This document shows positions 54,841 to 64,000 of a stretch of DNA of 64,000 bases, in pieces. Position 1 is the first letter of the stretch. The number at the start of each line of letters is the position of its first letter. Both the position numbers and the translations under genes were made by a program. The notes under the pieces were generated by a model. That model searched no databases. It was not told the origin of the DNA and saw only the letters and a program-made list of their open reading frames with translations. Source of the DNA: Lunularia cruciata (Eukaryota; Streptophyta; Marchantiopsida; Lunulariales; Lunulariaceae); contig OX419757.1 of the NCBI GenBank assembly GCA_948567375.1, positions 27,218,001 to 27,282,000 of the forward strand, written 5' to 3'.

Positions 54841-55545
54841 CGCTTTGTCTTTAGCCCGATGTTTATAGAGTCATGCCTTCTTTGTCTTTCTTCAATTTGA
54901 GTTTCTATTGAGAAATCACACCTCTTGCATGCTCCTCTCACTGTCAAGTGTCCTTCACGCAAATGACCACCGTTTTTGAACGGTCCCTTCTTGAATGTCT
55001 CACCCCAAAGGAAAGTTGTTACATTGTCCTTGCCTTGGGTTGAGCACCCCTGAGATGAAGGCTCCTTACTTTGGGTTGTATGCTGACAAGGAAATTCCGA
55101 GTACCTTGCCTCATGACCCAAAGTCACGTTACCTCAGGTTTCATCATGAGGACACTTTTCTTTGCCTTCTTTGGCCATACAAGCACAATTCGGCTTCTCT
55201 GTACACTTCTTCTTCAAAATTTAGAAAAAAAACAAAAATGTGGGTACCATAATAGGTGATATGGCAAGGAGCTCTACCTTTACGTTAGTTGCATACATGG
55301 ATGACATGTTGGTTCGGTCCTATCTAGTTGGTCAAACAAGCTTTTACTAGAGGGGATCTTTAGGGAATCTTTTGGTAGGAATCTCAAAATTGCATGGGTG
55401 AGGTATTGTTGAAAAGCTCTCAATGAGAAAATTAGAGGGGATGGAAGGCCAACCATTTTTTTTCTTGAGAGGGGGGGGGGAATCTGCACATTTTTTAGGT
55501 TTAATTCATCCGTTTAGGCCTTTAAAATTGGCTTTGAAGTTAAGA
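54841..55545. other. Unassigned flank of the coiled-coil reading frame
   Basis: There is no recognisable gene. A ten-G run occurs at 55,471-55,480. The AAAATGTGGGTACC phrase near 55,235 could be near an element edge, but no terminal repeat was identified. Confidence 0.4.
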
Positions 55546-55855
55546 CTATTTTTGGCTCTTGTACTATTAGTAGAAATAATCTCTTTGTGATACCTTTATA
55601 TGATCTACTTAGTCCATTATCTATAACATCCTTCTAGATGTTACCAAGCCAATTTTCACCTCTAGATTATATGTCTAATTATTGGTATTATATTTTTAGG
55701 CTATTTTTGGCTCTTGCTCTATTAGTAGAAGTGCTCTTTTGGTGACACCTCTATCTGATCTACCTAGCCTATCATACTTAACATCCTTCTAGATGTTACC
55801 AAGTCAATTTTCACCTCTAGATAATATATCTAGCTATTGGTATTACATTAGGCTA
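55546..55855. repeat. 155-bp tandem duplication
   Basis: CTATTTTTGGCTCTTG starts at 55,546 and 55,701, and each copy ends in ATTGGTATTA. The copies share CATCCTTCTAGATGTTACCAAG and differ at scattered sites. Confidence 0.8.
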
Positions 55856-56455
55856 CAAACTCCATACATCCTCTAAATACATCCCAAGTAGACCAAGGGT
55901 GTGTTCCAAGTAGACTTCACTTGGATGTACCCCAAGTAGACCACTCTCACTAGTAGTCATTAGATTAGTTCCAAGAATACAATGCCTACTTGGCTTGTTG
56001 CCCCCAACATGTGCTTGACTTGTCTCAATAGGCACAAAGCTCACAAGTATCTGAGTGGTGATGTTTTTCAAACACATCCTAGGTTGCTCAACTAATCTAG
56101 GGTTCACAATCTAGGTCAAAAATTTCAAGTTCATGGCCTAAACTAACACTTAACACTTGGATGCCTCTAATATTACCAAAATGGCAATGATACCCATGTG
56201 GAAACCCATTGCTCACTCTCTCATTGGAATTGGGTTCCACCAATTGCTATAACCATGAGTCCCAAACAAATACAAGACCTTCCTCCCTATAAGCATGGAA
56301 TTTACAAAACTGATGATTATGGGTAAAGCGGCTCTAGGCTAACCTACAAGGTTCACCATTGCCACATATGACATATCAACCACTCCCACTATTTGAGGTT
56401 GGCACCCAACATCCCAAATATCATCAACAAGAAGATGTGATCATTGTTGAATCCC
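55856..56455. other. Unassigned stretch between the insertion and Z2 methyltransferase
   Basis: No long frame or repeat is visible. The right part may hold the decayed methyltransferase C-terminus (motif IX-X region), which Z1 lacks, so I cannot align it. Confidence 0.35.
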
Positions 56456-57221
56456 ATCATAGGCACAATGTAAAACCTTCTAGGTAAGAGGTTCATCCAC
56501 CAAAGACAAAAACAATGTGCCTAAGATGCAACTCTAGCTACATCAAATAATACTATAGGACCAATCCAAGACCGGGCCTAATATATATTCACCATCACTT
56601 GTGTGCAAGAATCACCCATCCAAGGGACATTCTCTAAAGTGTATGCTAGAGAAATTGCTTGATGAACCTAGAGATGTTGCATTATATGTAGCATCTCCTA
56701 AAACATACCAAAATGGGGACCTTCCAAACCTTATCCTCAACCAACATGAGTATGTCCTTGACATGGTCATCCAAAAATCACCAAATGAATCACCATGTAT
56801 CTCTAGATCTACGCTCCTAGCAAGAAAATGTTTGATGGTAGGGTCTTTGGTAATCCTTAACTATTGATATTGGTAATAACTCAAGATACCAATAGGCTAA
56901 GTGTGCCATATGATATAAAGAGACTTGTTTTGTAGTCTTATCCCTCTCTATATACAAGTACGTCTAGACCCATATGCATTCTTGCAATACCACAACTAGT
57001 CTAATGGTGATCCCACCAAAAAAATCCAAGAAGCATACTTTCTCTACTGGATATTGCTAAGCAATAGGTGTGGTATCCAAAGATGACAAAATAATAGACT
57101 CTAGAAGATCATCATCAAACTGGTCCATTGGTTGCATAAAGGCTTCACTCCAAGCATGTTGCACTAAACCTATCTGCATGATGCTACAAATCCCCATTAG
57201 AACTCCACAATGTACATCCAA
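56456..57221 (-). pseudogene. Z2 C5-cytosine methyltransferase remnant
   Basis: Motif I is readable as LDFFGGITIRLVVVLQ (around 56,990-57,040), followed by YLYIERDKTTKQVSLYHMAH. The motif IV core PCQGHTHVG persists at about 56,750-56,775 after a stop that replaced Trp. LENVPWMGDS (motif VI) is near 56,625 and LWWMNLLPR near 56,490. Stops break the frame, so it is inactive. The same domain therefore sat in the same position in an older, independent copy. Confidence 0.8.
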
Positions 57222-57773
57222 TGTTATTGTGTATATATAAATTGCTACATAACATACATTACTATCAACATCATATACTATATAAGCACAACTTACAAAT
57301 AAGTCATACATGAACTCTGAAGTGCCACAATAATCAATTCATTCTTCCACTCAAATCACATTCAAATCAGATTTGAATGTGATCTTCCACTCAAACAATC
57401 TGCCAAAAATTGGGTATTGCTTACAATCAAGCCACACTTATTCTAGCTAAGAAACTCCATGTGACATTCACCGGCCTTTAGCCACCATAGTTAGGAACTC
57501 AAGGACTCAATATCAAAGAAGTGAGCTCTTTGGAGCTACACTTCAAAAGTACATGTCTACTCAACTTAGGTCTCTAGCCCTAATAGTGCCACTAATGGCA
57601 CATTTGATAGTACAAATGGTGCAAGTGATGATGGGTCCATGTAATCAATAGCTCTAACATGAAACCTGGCCGCCATCAAATAGTCCATGGACAACTACCA
57701 AAGTAACTATGATTATCAACACTACCACTCCAATGTGCAAGCAAACTAGCTTTGGTGCTACAAATTTATGACA
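57222..57773 (-). mobile_element. Solo terminal repeat of family Z (552 bp)
   Basis: It begins TGTTATTGTGTATATATAAA and ends TTTATGACA on the plus strand and consists of B then A, exactly as 32,156-32,707 in Z1. It interrupts Z2 between CATCCAA and AGGTGGATGG, which are contiguous in Z1 (36,008-36,019). At most one base is duplicated, so there is no clean 4-bp target duplication. Confidence 0.8.
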
Positions 57774-58500
57774 AGGTGGATGGAATAGCTCCATTCATAC
57801 TCTAAATTTGTGTGATCTATTCTAGTACCAAAGTACTCTTTGCATGTGCTTTCTATTCCAATAACTCACTAGGCCAAGTAATTGAACCATTGAAGGCTAA
57901 TATTGATGCCATGGTCCATGATTATAATGAACCAAGATTACTACTACTAAAGCATACAAGTAGGTAAGATATAGATCCCTTACTTGAGTAGCAACCTGGT
58001 CTATAGGAAGCTATCTCCTCCCAATAGTCAATACTAAAATCCATGGAGGTATAACATTACTCCACCAACTAACACATCATACAACTCTACTCTTATTATA
58101 ATAACATGGACTCTAATCACAAAACTATTAGCCAAATGATAAGGCTAAATGTAAACAATGAGCTCCTCACATATGATGTATTGTGTGGAACCATCTCCTA
58201 GAGATGTCAAGAGTTGTAATTGATACCTCTCAACATCTTCTATAGCCCAAGACCAAGAACTAAAGCCTTCCCTAATATAAGGTGTTGAGCACCAAAGTCT
58301 AATAAGATTCTTTGTAATATGTAGACCTTCCTTGAAGGTCCAACCAAACTAAAACTTACTACCTTTGTTGTCTAATAAGATGATCCTAAGTATAAACCTA
58401 GCTTTCTCAAATGAAAATCTAGCGAGTAATTCCTATAATTTAGTAGTTGTTGCCTACCACAAGCCACTAGTAGCAGAAACATTCTATACTCCTCAACCAA
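57774..58500 (-). pseudogene. Z2 protease remnant
   Basis: It aligns with Z1 36,020-36,700 along its length. The region matching the Z1 DSG site lies near 58,300. The segment matching ESYDVLVGG lies near 58,080-58,120. Coding is broken. Confidence 0.6.
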
Positions 58501-60380
58501 TTTGGCTCTACTATCAACCACCTACTCAATAGAAGCAAGAACCACACCATCCTTACTCTCACAAAGGGTAGTAGCCAACCAAAACATTGGAGTTGGATTA
58601 ATTCCTAATGTAAACATGTTGTTGGTTGAGAACAAAGAGGAGCACATAATCAATTGAACCACTTCCAACATCATGCTAGACAAAGTCTCAATAGAAGTGG
58701 ATGGTTTACTAATATCTAGTCCATCTTTTACCCCATTACCACCTACTAAACTTTCACTAGGATGTCTTGGAGCCATGGCTATCATTTGTAGAGCCTCAAA
58801 AAGTATGAAAGACTAGGGAAGTCTGACCTATTTACCAACCTCTCTTCTTGGTGGATCCAACTCCACTAATGCTCCTTTAAGCTCAAGAGCATGTACTACA
58901 TTCCTAGTCATTATAGTGGATGCATCTACCTTTGTTGATATGCACATGGAGTCAAAGATAGCTCTATCACCAACATAAGAGGTGGAAGCTTCAACACCTA
59001 AATTTGATCTCCTCTAAGTTATAGCTATGCTAGCCCATCTCTACTACAACTGCTCAATCCAAGTAGCCATGGCTATATTAATAGTAAGAGCAACTAAAGT
59101 GCTCTTACCAAGTGGGAGTCCTCTACCTCCACCTCTACCACCTTGTCTTTCATGATCCATGGCTCTTCTACCTTTTGCCATAAGAGCCTTACCACTCCAT
59201 AACTCCAAGTGTAAGTCAAAGCATTGATCACTAGTGTGACCAAATTTGTAGTAATGGTCATATTACCTCTAAGTTGGGTGAGGTTCTCCTGAGGTATCAT
59301 GTCCACTACCTTGGATGCAATCTCTTTTGTGGTGAGGTCCATCACAAATCCAACAAGCAACACCATCACTCATAGTTGTTGTTCACCAAAAAAAAAAAGT
59401 AAGGGTCTATGTGCATGAGGCCTTCCAATCACTCCAGGAGATTGGAGCGGTCCTCTTTGTCCACAAAAGCCAGCATGTTATGGTGTAATTTGCTATAATT
59501 TAGGAGAAGTAATGGTTGTGGATGAAGTCTCCTTACCAAATCCAAATATCACCACTCTCTCCTCCCCCAGGTTGAGCTCAATGTGCTTTGCCAAACCAAA
59601 GACCATAGCCAAAGTTGATTAGATAGCTGGTAATAATATAGCATCACATAGTCTATGTTGTAACTCCTTGTCCAATATCCCATACTAGAATTGGAAAACA
59701 TGAACTTCAACAACTCCATAAGTGAAATTGATCAACTATCTTATGTAGGCTATCTCTAGACTTTTGCTTGAACTCCTACAAGCTCTTTAGCTTATCAATC
59801 TGCACTCCTTGGTAGTTTTACCTCAAGCATTAGATTAACTCCACTATGGGGTTAAACCTTGGTATTGCACCACCTCTTGCAATAATACATCCACTCTTAG
59901 TAGCACCATCTCTAACTAATGCACCTCTAATGAATACACCAATGCTACTAGAACTAAAACTCATGGTATTGTTGGTCTTCCTCTAAAATCCAAGCCTAAG
60001 GTGATGGAGAAATAGTTTGGAGACCAATATTATCTCCATAGGTCAATCTCTTCTATGTGTGCTTGTCTAAACTTATGGTAATCATCCATAGATGGACCTT
60101 CCAAGTGCTAGAACAACCCCTTCCAAGCCATGAAGAGTGCAAACAAAGTTGGGTTCCATATTTGTTGTAAATCACACCAACTATCAAACTCTTTGATGAA
60201 ATCATCTAATTCAATGGTACCTATTGTGTACCAAAGTAGTGCTTGAGACCTTTGGAAGCCCTATAAACTTACTCCCTATCTCACAATAATGATATGGACA
60301 CATAATGTGTACTTTCGACTAGATTAGCCCTCATGTCAAACTCTGAATTGGAATTAATCTCCTCCTTGATTGGGACTTGA
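58501..60380 (-). pseudogene. Z2 gag and connecting region remnant
   Basis: 58,522-58,785 reads LIMCSSLFSTNNMFTLGIN, parallel to Z1 36,546-36,920. Around 59,094-59,369 the knuckle region is present in a shifted frame. 59,500-60,380 matches Z1 gag, including the DDYHEFRRAHLEEI-like part near 60,060-60,090. Stops are numerous. Confidence 0.65.
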
Positions 60381-60827
60381 GATATTGGTTGATACAATTT
60401 CCACTCCATATAAACTCACTACATATATAGAAAAATTCCCAAAGAACTCCATTGTGACAATGTATCCCAACCACAACCATAAGTACCAAGTACCACCAAC
60501 ATTCGGATACAATCCACTAATGTTACCTAAGTACCTCTAACCATGACAACTATACTAAGATAAATGACAACTTGTAACTCAAAATCATTATATGCACTCT
60601 CACAATTTGTAGGTCATCACTTCATACTTCATCAAAGAGAAACATAGGTAGCATGATTGGTCATCACTCTAGTCTCACTACCAAGAGCAAAAATGCTCTA
60701 GATATTAAAGCACCTTACAAAAGCATGGTACAAAAATATGAAATATTGAATGGAGGGGGTCCAAATCATAAGAAGTCCAAACAATAAACCTCCCATCTTA
60801 CAAATCTAATTGAACTAACTTTGCTAT
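60381..60827 (-). other. Z2 5' untranslated region, cut at right
   Basis: It matches Z1 38,640-39,120, including the CTCACAATTTGTAGGTCATCAC and AAAGCATGGTAC phrases, and ends abruptly at the Y-type LTR. Confidence 0.65.
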
Positions 60828-61243
60828 TATAACAATATGGAGTTTAGCGATAAATTTAATTAGGACTAACAAAGTAGCAAATAAGAAAAATTAACCTAGA
60901 ATATTCCAAAAGTATCTAGTAAGCTTCCCGGCTAGCTTAGCTTGCACCACAAGTAGATAGCTTCTAGAAAGAAGCTTTTAGAAGCTTCCAACTAGCTTAG
61001 CTTGCATGCCAAATAAGCGGCTTCCAGAAAGAAGCCTCTTGAGAAGCTTCTTGGTTAACTTGGCTTGCACTCCAAGGAAACTACTCAAGAAAGCTTCTTG
61101 AGAAGCTTCTCAAGAGCCTTGTATACTTCCTATAAATACTAGAGCCAAAGTTCATGCTAGGCATTTGGAGTTTTCCCTCATTCAAGTGTCCCAATATGAG
61201 CTTCCATTCACCTATTTCTCTCCTTGGTCTTGGGTCTTTAACA
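60828..61243 (+). repeat. Y-type LTR, plus orientation (416 bp)
   Basis: It runs TATAACAATATGG...TCTTTAACA, the reverse complement of the Y LTRs. It is followed by primer-site sequence, so it is the 5' LTR of a second Y copy, not a solo LTR. It carries several AGAAGCTTCT palindromes. Confidence 0.85.
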
Positions 61244-61310
61244 TTGGTATCAAAGCAAGAATGAGATGGATAGAATTTATGGACCACAAAATCCATTTCA
61301 GTTGTTGCAA
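61244..61310 (+). mobile_element. Second Y copy: primer site and start of internal region
   Basis: TTGGTATCAAAGC (one change from the Y site) is followed by ATGGATAGAATTTATGGACC, which matches Y just inside its 5' LTR. Similarity is lost soon after 61,300. Confidence 0.75.
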
Positions 61311-62218
61311 GGATTGTATGGTCTTGAGAATCTACCGGGCACCTAGCTGCTTGCGCTTAGACTTTGCTATTTTTTAGTGGCACGAGTAGCATGCATAAAT
61401 TTTGAAGATGTCTCTTCTCGCTGTTTTCTATGGTGACTGCCTCTTTTCACTAGAGTAATTTTTCTACCATTGAACCTTACTATAAGCTCTTCCTCAAGGT
61501 CCTTTGAGTTAAGATTTCTTGTGATACTATTGACTTCCATGTATCACTTGCTACCACTCATGATCTATAAAGCATTATCCTTGTATTTTTTTGATCTTGT
61601 GTGGTTGAACACGTTACAACCAATTTCTAGTCCTTACACTCAAGAAACACTTCACCTTGCTCTCAGATTTTCCTATCCTTTGTTCTTTGGAAAACACTTC
61701 TCCCTCTTTCTTCCCTTTCTTGCTTCCCTTTCTTCTTGAAAACTCTTCTCCTACCTCCCTAATTATCCTATTTGGCCCTCCTTCAATCTTCAACCTCCCT
61801 TTGCTATTCCTAATTGAACTCCCTTCTCTGCTCTTCCCAATTACTTTCTTTTTGACTGAACTCCCTTCTCTCTCAATAATTCCTTGTTTAATATTTCCTT
61901 CTCTACCCTACCTTGTTCCTAACTGATTGTATCCGCTATCTTTATTTCCTAAAATTCCTTCTTCCTTGATTCACTCTTCAATAGATATGTCTTCATCATG
62001 CATTTCCCGATCTCCCTATTGTTACTCTTGGCTCTCAATCTTGGCTACCTTGGTTTTTACTCCATTTGTTGTACTTTGATTCCTTTCCTTGCTTTCCCAA
62101 CCTTTCACTAATCCCTTCTCTTTTTGATCATTCACATTTTCATCAACAAGAAGACCCTCTACCTCAACTGCAAGCCAATCTATCAGCCATGAAGTCAAAA
62201 TAGGAACCATCAAGGCCA
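61311..62218 (+). other. Pyrimidine-rich DNA, no gene recognised
   Basis: From about 61,620 to 62,160 the plus strand is a C/T-rich run of TTCTCCC and CCTTTC words. The open frames here are low-complexity. The phrase GCACCTAGCTGCTTG at 61,340 has a near copy at 63,485. Confidence 0.4.
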
Positions 62219-62880
62219 TGGTCTATGAGCTCTTCAAGGAAGGAGGGAGAGTCCAGACTAACTATGAAGGCTTTTGTGAAGCGACTCATCAAACATCTAC
62301 AGCAAGGAGCCCCAAAGAAAACTGGTTAGATTTGTATAGAGAAGATGAGAGGAAGGAGGGGAGCTATGATTCCAGTTTACAGTGGTGATCTGCGGAGGGT
62401 AGCCTTGAATAAAGCACAAAGTACAAAGGAACTACTCATTCTGCTCTGGAAATGCAAGACAGAGGAGTGGTAGCACACAATAGAAGGACTCCACATTAAT
62501 GCCATGAAAATTGACTTCAAAGACAAATCTCAAATTGAAGACCACATAGTGGAAGATAAGCTCCACACCAAGAAGAGATAGGAGAAACCAAAGAGGTTCA
62601 GACCATTCCAACTATGATAAAGACTTGCATAAAATGTGCCTACAAAAAAAATGATGATGTTGACCAAGCTTTAGAGGAAACTCATAAACAGAAACATATG
62701 CAATGGGAAATTCTCCAATATCACCACTCCCAAAGACAAGAATTAATGCTGAACTTCAAATGCATTAAAAGTAAGATCTTTCTAACTCAATTATGGATAG
62801 ATCAAGTGTTGTCACAAAGCAAAGTACATTTGTCTGCCCATGTAGTCATAGAAGAGCTCTGGCGTTCTAACAAAGCTCTC
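62219..62880 (+). pseudogene. Unidentified coding-like remnant
   Basis: Around 62,219-62,390 the plus strand reads VYELFKEGGRVQTNYEGFCE and continues as charged sequence with stops. 62,614-62,870 is open with a coiled-coil-like composition (VDQALEETHKQKHMQWEILQ). No known domain was recognised. It is probably part of a retroelement internal region. Confidence 0.3.
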
Positions 62881-64000
62881 CTTTCCCTTGTCTCTCTCCC
62901 TTCCTCTCTTCAGTTTCCCAGCCTGCAAAAAACCCTCAAGATTCCTCTCTTGCCAAGCCCTTCAAGATTTCTCTCCCTTCAATATTTCCTATCACACAAA
63001 ATCCTCCTTTGATCAATATTTTCTTGTCACTCAAAAATCTTCCTTCAATATTTGTCACTCTTGTTCCTCTCAAAAATCCTCTTTGATCCTTTTCTATCAT
63101 TCCAACTTCCTTCTTGATCCTCTTTCCCCAAATCCCTTTTGATACCCTCTTCTTCTCTTCACTGTCCCTACCATAACTCCTTTGTTGTCCTTTCCTATGA
63201 AAAACTCCTTGATCCTTCATTCTTCCTATCCAAACCCTTTAATCATGAATCTGTCCTCTCTCTCCTCAAAAACTCTCAAAAATTCCTCTATCCTTCAAGA
63301 AATTCTTCTTGTCCAACCCATTTTTCTCTCCCTATTTCTTCTTGTCCAAACCCCAACAACTTCAAGAAAACTCTTCCCTGTTCTGGTCTGCCCAAAACTC
63401 CCTTCAAGGACTCCCCTACAAACCCTTCCACAATTCTTCCTTCCCATTGTCATGGGGTTTGTCTGGTCTCAAGAGTGCACCAGGCACCTGGCTGCTTGTG
63501 CTTAGATTGCTCTTGTTGTCAAAGACTCAAGGATTCCCATAATTTGACACTCTTTCTCTTGGTTGGCAATCTTGCCCTTGTTGGAGAAGGTTGTTTCCAA
63601 TCGCTCCCAATGGTAGGCTCTCCCTAGGGTTTCTTGTTTGATCTTGCAAGTTAACATTGACATTCATAGAATTGTTTGTGTTCAGTCAAGTTTGGGTTTG
63701 TGGCTCTTTACTCTTGTATAGTCTTGTTTCCAGTTCACCTCTGAAGTTCAGGATTGTGGTTCTGGACCAGACGGGTTCATAGGACTAGATCTGGTGAGGT
63801 TTGTAGAATAGCCACAAGCAATCTAACTAGACTTATACCTGGGCGTCCAGATCATTAAATTGTGTCATTCACATAAATTGGATTGAGAGCTCCTAAAATG
63901 GAGTCCTTCCTTTGTCAATATCCATAGTTCAAAGTACATGCATTTGCTCACAAATCATCATATTTACCAGCCATGCAGTTTTAAGTTGGACAAAGCCAAA
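62881..64000 (+). other. Pyrimidine-rich block and unassigned end of window
   Basis: 62,881-63,440 is strongly C/T-rich, as at 61,620-62,160. 63,460-64,000 has mixed composition without a gene I recognise. The overlapping plus-strand frames at 63,139-63,627 are Ser/Pro/Leu-rich by-products of the pyrimidine bias. Confidence 0.4.

Larger units (their letters stand above)
25815..60827 (-). mobile_element. Z2: old, outermost copy of gypsy family Z, split by nested insertions
   Basis: Pieces match Z1 in order on the minus strand: 5' untranslated region and gag (about 58.5-60.8 kb), protease (57.8-58.5), methyltransferase (56.46-57.2), RT (50.24-51.2), RNase H (49.7-50.2), integrase (48.4-49.4), then after a 21-kb interruption the integrase tail, PHD finger and 3' repeats (25.8-27.3). 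The interruptions are element Y at 27,322-48,393, a solo Z repeat at 57,222-57,773 and an unrelated segment between about 51.3 and 56.4 kb. Stops are frequent and many Z1 C or G positions are T or A. The true 5' repeat is not seen, because a Y-type LTR starts at 60,828. Confidence 0.75.

Noticed and set aside
63139-63627. 162-codon Ser/Pro/Leu-rich open frame
   Set aside because: It lies in a pyrimidine-rich block where stops are rare on the plus strand, and overlapping frames are open as well.

Overview
This window looks like nuclear DNA from a plant with a large, repeat-packed genome. The evidence is several families of Ty3/gypsy LTR retrotransposons, a non-LTR element, a PIF/Harbinger-type remnant, an initiator-Met-type primer binding site and nested insertions. 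I see no intact host gene, rRNA, tRNA, operon or CRISPR array. The species cannot be fixed from the sequence. From family knowledge, a non-seed plant such as a fern or lycophyte, or a gymnosperm, would fit.

Layout. 1-7,260 holds degenerate repeat DNA with local duplications. 7,261-10,990 is a shortened copy (Z3) of an unusual gypsy family that I call Z. About 12.05-13.67 kb is a decayed Harbinger-type transposase. About 14.78-18.06 kb is a decayed LINE. 18.1-25.8 kb is AT-rich with tandem duplications and LINE tails but no recognisable gene. 25.8-60.8 kb is one stack of retrotransposons, all on the minus strand: an old Z copy (Z2) holds a chromovirus-like element Y (27,322-48,393). Y holds a second gypsy element X (28,101-43,460), and X holds a young Z copy (Z1, 32,156-40,499). 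Z2 also carries a solo Z repeat (57,222-57,773) and a separate long coiled-coil reading frame (about 52.2-54.8 kb). After 60,828 come a plus-strand Y-type LTR and pyrimidine-rich degenerate DNA.

The main discovery candidate is family Z. In sense order it encodes gag with two zinc knuckles, an aspartic protease, a Dnmt3/DRM-like C5-cytosine DNA methyltransferase, reverse transcriptase, RNase H, a DDE integrase and a C-terminal PHD finger. Its repeats are also unusual. Genomic copies read A1 - genes - B1 - A2 - B2, a split-direct-repeat layout known from tyrosine-recombinase retroelements, although Z has a DDE integrase. Z1 is bounded by TGTC...GACA and a 4-bp target duplication. A purine tract sits just before B1 and a primer-site-like sequence just after A1. 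The LTR made by reverse transcription is therefore probably B+A, with integration ends displaced to an internal GACAGCTGTC palindrome. Z1 itself is broken by stops, frameshifts and loss of the RT catalytic core. Z2 still shows remnants of both the methyltransferase and the RT, so the layout belongs to the family and is not a one-off accident.
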